Origin: Planctomycetaceae bacterium
GTDB lineage: Bacteria > Planctomycetota > Planctomycetia > Pirellulales > Pirellulaceae
Assembly: GCA_007124535.1 (NCBI GenBank)
Contig: SLEY01000237.1
Location: 1-9,469, forward strand
DNA length: 9,469 nt
Direction of reading: 5' to 3'
Of this stretch, positions 6,011 through 9,469 are shown piece after piece. Made by a program: the position numbers and the translations under genes. Below the pieces are notes generated by a model. That model saw only the letters and a program-made list of their open reading frames with translations, was not told where the DNA came from and made no database searches. Each line of letters begins with the position of its first letter. Within the stretch, counting starts at the first letter, position 1.

Positions 6011-6843
6011 GGCAGCACCGCATCCCGGGAGATCGGCGTGAGGAAATCGGCCGCGTAACGGGCAAACAGGTGCAAGCCCTGCTGTTGTTCCGCGCCGAAA
6101 TAGAAGTGCAGGTTGTCCCGCAGGTAGCATAGCGCCTGATGCCGACTCAGGCCCGCACGTCCCGCATGCTTCGCCACGATTCGCTCCAGATTCGCCAAGC
6201 CTTCGTCCCGCACCGCAGCCAGACCGGAAGCCAGAGCGGCAACAGGAACTCCCGGACGGGCGGCCCAAACAGCAAAGACGAAGGGCAAACCCGACCAATC
6301 CCACCATTGTTGGCCCAAATCCCACGTCTCAACGTATTCACCCTCCTCAGGAGAGATCGCGCGGTCACCAATAAGCAGAATTGCATCGGCGTCAGAGGAA
6401 TGAGGTGCACAGTCCAGCGGCAGGGCCAGGCATTCCGGACGAAGACCAAAACGCTCCTGCAATAAGATCTGGACCAGTGCCGCACTGGTTCGCGAGCCCG
6501 CGTCCAGAGCCAGGGTTCGGATCCGAGCGATCGGTACGCGACTGAGGAGTTTCACACTCAGCACCGGGCCGCGGCAACCGATGCAGGCATTTGATACGCG
6601 GACGTAAGTCGGGTTCCGAATCCATTCAATCGAGGGAATTAAACCCACATCCAATTGACCGGTTGCCAGATGGTCTGCCAAGCGACTGGGCACGTCGTAG
6701 GTCACTTCCCAATCGTGAAAATGTTGCGCCAGGCTGTCCACCAATGGCTGGGAATTCAAATAGGACACGGCTCCGATTCGCAATCGCCGACGGGAAATCG
6801 ACGGATAACGGGAGTGCGGGAGCGTCGAGCAATCAGAAAACAA
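6007..6843 (-). CDS. mqnA: Chorismate dehydratase MqnA (menaquinone synthesis)
   Basis: 278 residues. MqnA dehydrates chorismate to 3-enolpyruvylbenzoate, the entry step of the futalosine pathway, in the cytosol. It has the periplasmic-binding-protein-like fold. Family words are RIGAVSYLNSQPL near the start, LADHLATGQLDVGLIPSIEW, LALDAGSRTSAALVQILL, AILLIGDRAI and WWDWSGLPFVFAVWAARPG. The conserved homology begins at about residue 21, so the first 20 residues are an extra leader or the start is later. I chose TTG at 6843 because AAGGAG (6859-6854) lies ten bases upstream and no ATG or GTG is available before the homology. TTG at 6783 (the Leu of LRIGAVSYLN) is the alternative but lacks a visible ribosome binding site. 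The gene overlaps the end of the pseudouridine synthase gene by 11 bases and the start of mqnC by 4. Confidence 0.94.
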   Translation of the reverse strand: MFSDCSTLPHSRYPSISRRRLRIGAVSYLNSQPLVDSLAQHFHDWEVTYDVPSRLADHLATGQLDVGLIPSIEWIRNPTYVRVSNACIGCRGPVLSVKLLSRVPIARIRTLALDAGSRTSAALVQILLQERFGLRPECLALPLDCAPHSSDADAILLIGDRAISPEEGEYVETWDLGQQWWDWSGLPFVFAVWAARPGVPVAALASGLAAVRDEGLANLERIVAKHAGRAGLSRHQALCYLRDNLHFYFGAEQQQGLHLFARYAADFLTPISRDAVLP

Positions 6844-7585
6844 GATCAGTTATCTCCTTCTCTGCCAAGAACTTGGTTAGGGAAGTATCCCTTGTTTCGA
6901 TCGCTTGCCAAGGTGTGGGCAAGGGGGCGCGCTGCAATACCGGCTTTTGGGTCATCGGGTGACGAAAACCAAGTTCGGCGGCGTGCAAAGCGATCCAGCG
7001 ATCACGCGGGTCGCCGCTCGACGGACCGAAGGATCGAGTCGAACCGTAGAACGTGTCCCCCCAAATCGCGTGATTTCGGGCTGCCGCCTGGATCCGAATT
7101 TGGTGCATCCGTCCGGTCTGCAGTTCGATTTCCAGCAAGCTGCCGGTGGAGCCACTGTTTAGCACGCGATATCGCAGCACGGCGCGGCGCGCTTCGGAAT
7201 GGTGTGCGGCCACCACTTCGCCTCGAGCCTCGTTTGGAATTTTGCGCACGAAATCTTCCCAAACCCCCTCTTCAGGCGAAACACAATTTTCAACCAAAGC
7301 AAGATACCTCTTGTGAACGGTGCGTTGTTGGAATTGGTGAGCCAGGCGACGGGTGGCGCGCACATGTTTGCAGAAAACCATGACACCCGAAACGGGGCGG
7401 TCCAGCCGGTGGGGGACGCCCAGATAGACGCGCCCCGACTTTTGGTCGCGGTGTTTCAAAAACCGCTTGATTCGCACTTCCAGACTATCGATCGCCGGGG
7501 GGGCTTGGGTCAACACCCCCCCCGGTTTCACAACGACCAAGCACGGTCCTTCTTCGTACAGCAGTTCGAACCCGGCGTTCGACAT
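6833..7585 (-). CDS. RluA-family pseudouridine synthase
   Basis: 250 residues from ATG 7585. Enzymes of this family isomerise uridine to pseudouridine in rRNA or tRNA. Seen here: VVVKPGGVLTQ near residues 17-27; the active-site motif HRLDRPVSG with catalytic Asp62 (many members have HRLDxxTSG; Pro replaces a residue here); KRYLALVE; and ELQTGRMHQIRIQAA followed by GDTFYG, the standard C-terminal motifs. There is no N-terminal S4 RNA-binding domain, so it is a short stand-alone form. The modified base cannot be named from sequence. It is the first gene of the operon with mqnA and mqnC, a pairing with no obvious functional logic. The ribosome binding site is poor (only CGGAACG upstream). The promoter should lie in 7586-7742. 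Confidence 0.93.
   Translation of the reverse strand: MSNAGFELLYEEGPCLVVVKPGGVLTQAPPAIDSLEVRIKRFLKHRDQKSGRVYLGVPHRLDRPVSGVMVFCKHVRATRRLAHQFQQRTVHKRYLALVENCVSPEEGVWEDFVRKIPNEARGEVVAAHHSEARRAVLRYRVLNSGSTGSLLEIELQTGRMHQIRIQAAARNHAIWGDTFYGSTRSFGPSSGDPRDRWIALHAAELGFRHPMTQKPVLQRAPLPTPWQAIETRDTSLTKFLAEKEITDLVF
6854..6859 (-). promoter_or_regulatory. mqnA: Ribosome binding site deciding the TTG start of mqnA
   Basis: AAGGAG on the minus strand, ten bases before TTG 6843 and inside the last codons of the upstream gene. It is the strongest Shine-Dalgarno match in the operon and supports the unusual TTG start. Confidence 0.6.
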
Positions 7586-7742
7586 CGTGGTTTTCGTTCC
7601 GTTCGGGTGAAAAGCAGAATTCTTGTAAGCTAATCCATTTTTTTGTACGGCTGCCGCCTTCCGCTGGCACTAACCAAGACGTCCGGAGAACTCGGGGTGA
7701 TCCGGTCAGGTGGTCGGAGTCATTGAACAGGCGGGATTTGTC
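7586..7742. other. Divergent intergenic region carrying promoters of both flanking genes
   Basis: 157 bases between the pseudouridine synthase gene (-) and the membrane protein gene (+). A run of seven T (around 7640) and an AT-rich patch stand out from the GC-rich background, but no convincing -35/-10 pair is seen on either strand. AGGCGGG lies just before the ATG at 7743 and is a weak ribosome binding site. Confidence 0.45.
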
Positions 7743-9469
7743 ATGAGACTGACGTTACGAACTCTTTTAGCGTATTTGGACGACGTGCTCGACCCGGCAG
7801 ACGCGGCCGATTTGAAGCGCAAGGTCGAGGTGAGCGATTTCGCAAAGAGCTTGGTGGAACGGATTGGCAATGCCAGCCAACGTCCCCGATTGAACGCGCC
7901 GGCGTTGGAAGGCAAGGGCGTGGGCTTGGATCCGAACACGGTTGCCGAGTACTTGGACAACGTCTTGGATGGCGAGCGGGTACCCGAATTGGAGCGGATG
8001 TGTTTGGAGTCGGATGCCCACTTGGCGGAGGTTGCCGTCTGCCATCAGATCCTGGCGATTATTTTGGGCGAACCCGCGGAAGTGGAGCCGGCGTTACGGG
8101 ACCGCATGTATCGCTTGGGTGCGCCAGAAACGGACCGAGTGGCGGCATCCGATATCCCGCCTGCGGACGGGGTAAGAGGTGAGGTTCCGGGGGCGGATTC
8201 AGCGGTTTCCGCAACGGACGGGGAGTCCGAGGACGTGGATTCCCCTCCAGCGACCAGCGATTCGCCAGCCCTGAGCGCCTATTCCATCGCTCCAGCAGCC
8301 GGCAGGGGGGACCGAAGGCAAGTGCCGGACTATTTGCGCGCCGGCCAGCCCACTGTGTGGCGGCCATTATTGATGACCCTGGCGCTGGCGTTCCTTGTTT
8401 CGGCGATCGTCCTCCGTGTGATGGGCCCTTGGAATCGCGAGCACCCCCTGTTGCGAATGGCGGCAGGACCGCCAGAAGCCGAAATCGTCCCACCACAAGA
8501 AACAGAACCAACCGACCCGCGCCCCACGCCCGACCCGCCTGACCCGTCTGACCCGTCCGACACGCCCGACCCCTCCGACACGTCCGCCCCGGCCGACACG
8601 CCCGACACGCCCGAACCGACCGACACGCCCGAACCGTCCGACCCGTCCGACCCGTCCGACCCGTCCGACACGTCCGACACGCCTGACACGCCCGAACCGT
8701 CCGACCCGTCCGACCCGTCCGACGCGTCCGACCCGTCCGAAGACCCCGTTCTGGATGAGGAGTCCACTCAGCCAGAAGTAGGCTATGTCAAGACCCAGGA
8801 TCTCCATTTCCCGATCCGTTGGGATGAGGAGACGGAAGACTGGTATCGGTTGACTGCGCGGACCAAACTGTTCGTCGGCGACCGGCTCCAGGTGCTCCCC
8901 GCTTATCGCCCGGAGATTGTGTTGGCGCCGGGGATTCAAGTCCTGTTTGCGGAACCATCCGCGGTTCACTTGACGCCCCCCAGCCCGGAGGGAGACGCAA
9001 CCCTTGGGATCAATTATGGGCGAGCGTACATTGCCACCGCTGGCATTCCCGAAAACCGGGTGCATCTGCATCTGGACGGCCGAACCAGCACGATCACGTT
9101 TGTGGAGGGGGCTTCCGAGGTCGCCGTGGAAGTCCGGCGGTGGCTGCCTCCCGGCACTCATCCGGAGGAGGGTAACGCCCTGAACGTCGTGCGTGTCTTT
9201 ACCCGAGATGGCGAAATCGAATGGCAAGACGATGAATCGGCGACCTCCGTTCCGTTGGAAAAAGGCGAAATGCGGATGCTGATCAATGGACGGGGTGAAA
9301 CCACGACGGTCTTGGAAGTGCCTACCTGGGTGTATCGGGAGGACATCCGCGATATCGACCGCACTGCTTCGATTACGCTGAGCAATTTCCTGGTTCCCGA
9401 GCGTTCGATCCAACTGTCGCTGAAGGAACGGATGGCGGATCGTCGCACGGAAATCCGTTCGCTCGCGGC
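7743..9469 (+). CDS. Single-pass membrane protein: tandem anti-sigma-like modules, acidic linker, FecR-like outer domain (3' truncated)
   Basis: Open from ATG 7743 to the window end: 575 complete codons, with no stop reached. Residues 1-105 hold two related modules, AYLDDVLD (10-17) and EYLDNVLD (69-76), 59 residues apart; each ends in an SD-containing helix. They resemble the zf-HC2/anti-sigma helical domain, but the zinc ligands are incomplete: copy two keeps His93 and Cys100 with Val97 in place of Cys, and copy one has none. A variable acidic stretch follows, then one membrane helix (about 208-228). Next is a Pro/Ser/Thr/Asp linker of near three-residue period (257-334). From about 345 a beta-rich region reads GDRLQVLP, IVLAPGIQVLF, GRAYIATAG and VPLEKGEMRML, a FecR-like pattern. 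The topology (anti-sigma-like inside, FecR-like outside) suggests signal transduction across the membrane, possibly to an ECF sigma factor, but none is in the window. The family appears planctomycete-specific; function is unproven. Confidence 0.85.
   Translation, partial: MRLTLRTLLAYLDDVLDPADAADLKRKVEVSDFAKSLVERIGNASQRPRLNAPALEGKGVGLDPNTVAEYLDNVLDGERVPELERMCLESDAHLAEVAVCHQILAIILGEPAEVEPALRDRMYRLGAPETDRVAASDIPPADGVRGEVPGADSAVSATDGESEDVDSPPATSDSPALSAYSIAPAAGRGDRRQVPDYLRAGQPTVWRPLLMTLALAFLVSAIVLRVMGPWNREHPLLRMAAGPPEAEIVPPQETEPTDPRPTPDPPDPSDPSDTPDPSDTSAPADTPDTPEPTDTPEPSDPSDPSDPSDTSDTPDTPEPSDPSDPSDASDPSEDPVLDEESTQPEVGYVKTQDLHFPIRWDEETEDWYRLTARTKLFVGDRLQVLPAYRPEIVLAPGIQVLFAEPSAVHLTPPSPEGDATLGINYGRAYIATAGIPENRVHLHLDGRTSTITFVEGASEVAVEVRRWLPPGTHPEEGNALNVVRVFTRDGEIEWQDDESATSVPLEKGEMRMLINGRGETTTVLEVPTWVYREDIRDIDRTASITLSNFLVPERSIQLSLKERMADRRTEIRSLA
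8511..8742 (+). repeat. Degenerate 9-bp tandem repeat encoding a Ser/Thr-Asp-Pro linker
   Basis: About 25 imperfect copies of a 9-base unit of the type GACCCGTCC, with GACACG, GAACCG and GACGCG variants. In frame it encodes DPS, DTP, DTS and EPS/EPT tripeptides at residues 257-334, just outside the membrane helix. The longest near-perfect runs are around 8637-8665 and 8697-8742. The product is acidic, Pro-rich and probably extended. Confidence 0.92.

Noticed and set aside
6011..6325. N-terminal extension of the MqnC reading frame upstream of 6010
   Set aside because: The extension has no MqnC-like sequence, covers the coding part of mqnA, and the GTGA junction gives a normal-length MqnC.
8511..8742. 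CRISPR-like periodic repeat
   Set aside because: The unit is only 9 bases with no unique spacers, and it is in frame within a coding region.
8367..9413. A 348-codon minus-strand open frame with a long GRVGRV repeat
   Set aside because: It is the antisense shadow of the Ser/Thr-Asp-Pro repeat and the FecR-like region. The plus-strand frame has a membrane helix, sensible domains and continues to the window end.

Overview
The window looks like a GC-rich planctomycete chromosome segment, probably from a Pirellula/Rhodopirellula-like lineage. I infer this from gene families recognised by eye, not from a search. They are a secreted beta-barrel protein of the BBP2/OmpL-like kind, a single-pass membrane protein with two AYLDD-type N-terminal modules that I associate with planctomycetes, and menaquinone synthesis by the futalosine route. 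All genes read as intact. The first and last are cut by the window edges.

Layout. Positions 1-493 (-) hold the start of a secreted outer-membrane porin-like protein. Positions 494-1145 are non-coding and contain a head-to-head pair of REP-like hairpin units. Positions 1146-4735 (+) form a tight three-gene operon: an SDR-fold protein that has lost its catalytic Tyr and Ser, a membrane histidine kinase, and an NtrC-type sigma-54 response regulator. Positions 4734-4923 are a nested palindromic element between convergent genes. Positions 7585-4940 (-) form a second overlapping operon: an RluA-type pseudouridine synthase, mqnA and mqnC. Positions 7586-7742 are the divergent intergenic region. From 7743 to the right edge (+) runs a single-pass membrane protein with two degenerate anti-sigma-like modules, a long acidic Pro/Ser/Thr linker and a FecR-like outer domain.

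How the genes work together. The kinase and regulator are a canonical phosphorelay pair driving RpoN-dependent transcription. The SDR protein is co-transcribed with them and may be a co-regulated enzyme or a ligand-binding pseudo-enzyme. MqnA and MqnC catalyse two steps of menaquinone synthesis; mqnB and mqnE/mqnD-type genes are not in the window.

The most unusual features are a perfectly alternating Gly-X run of 26 glycines in the kinase sensor domain, the catalytically degenerate SDR, the two palindromic intergenic elements, and the anti-sigma-like/FecR-like membrane protein. I found no CRISPR array, tRNA, rRNA, transposase or defence system.
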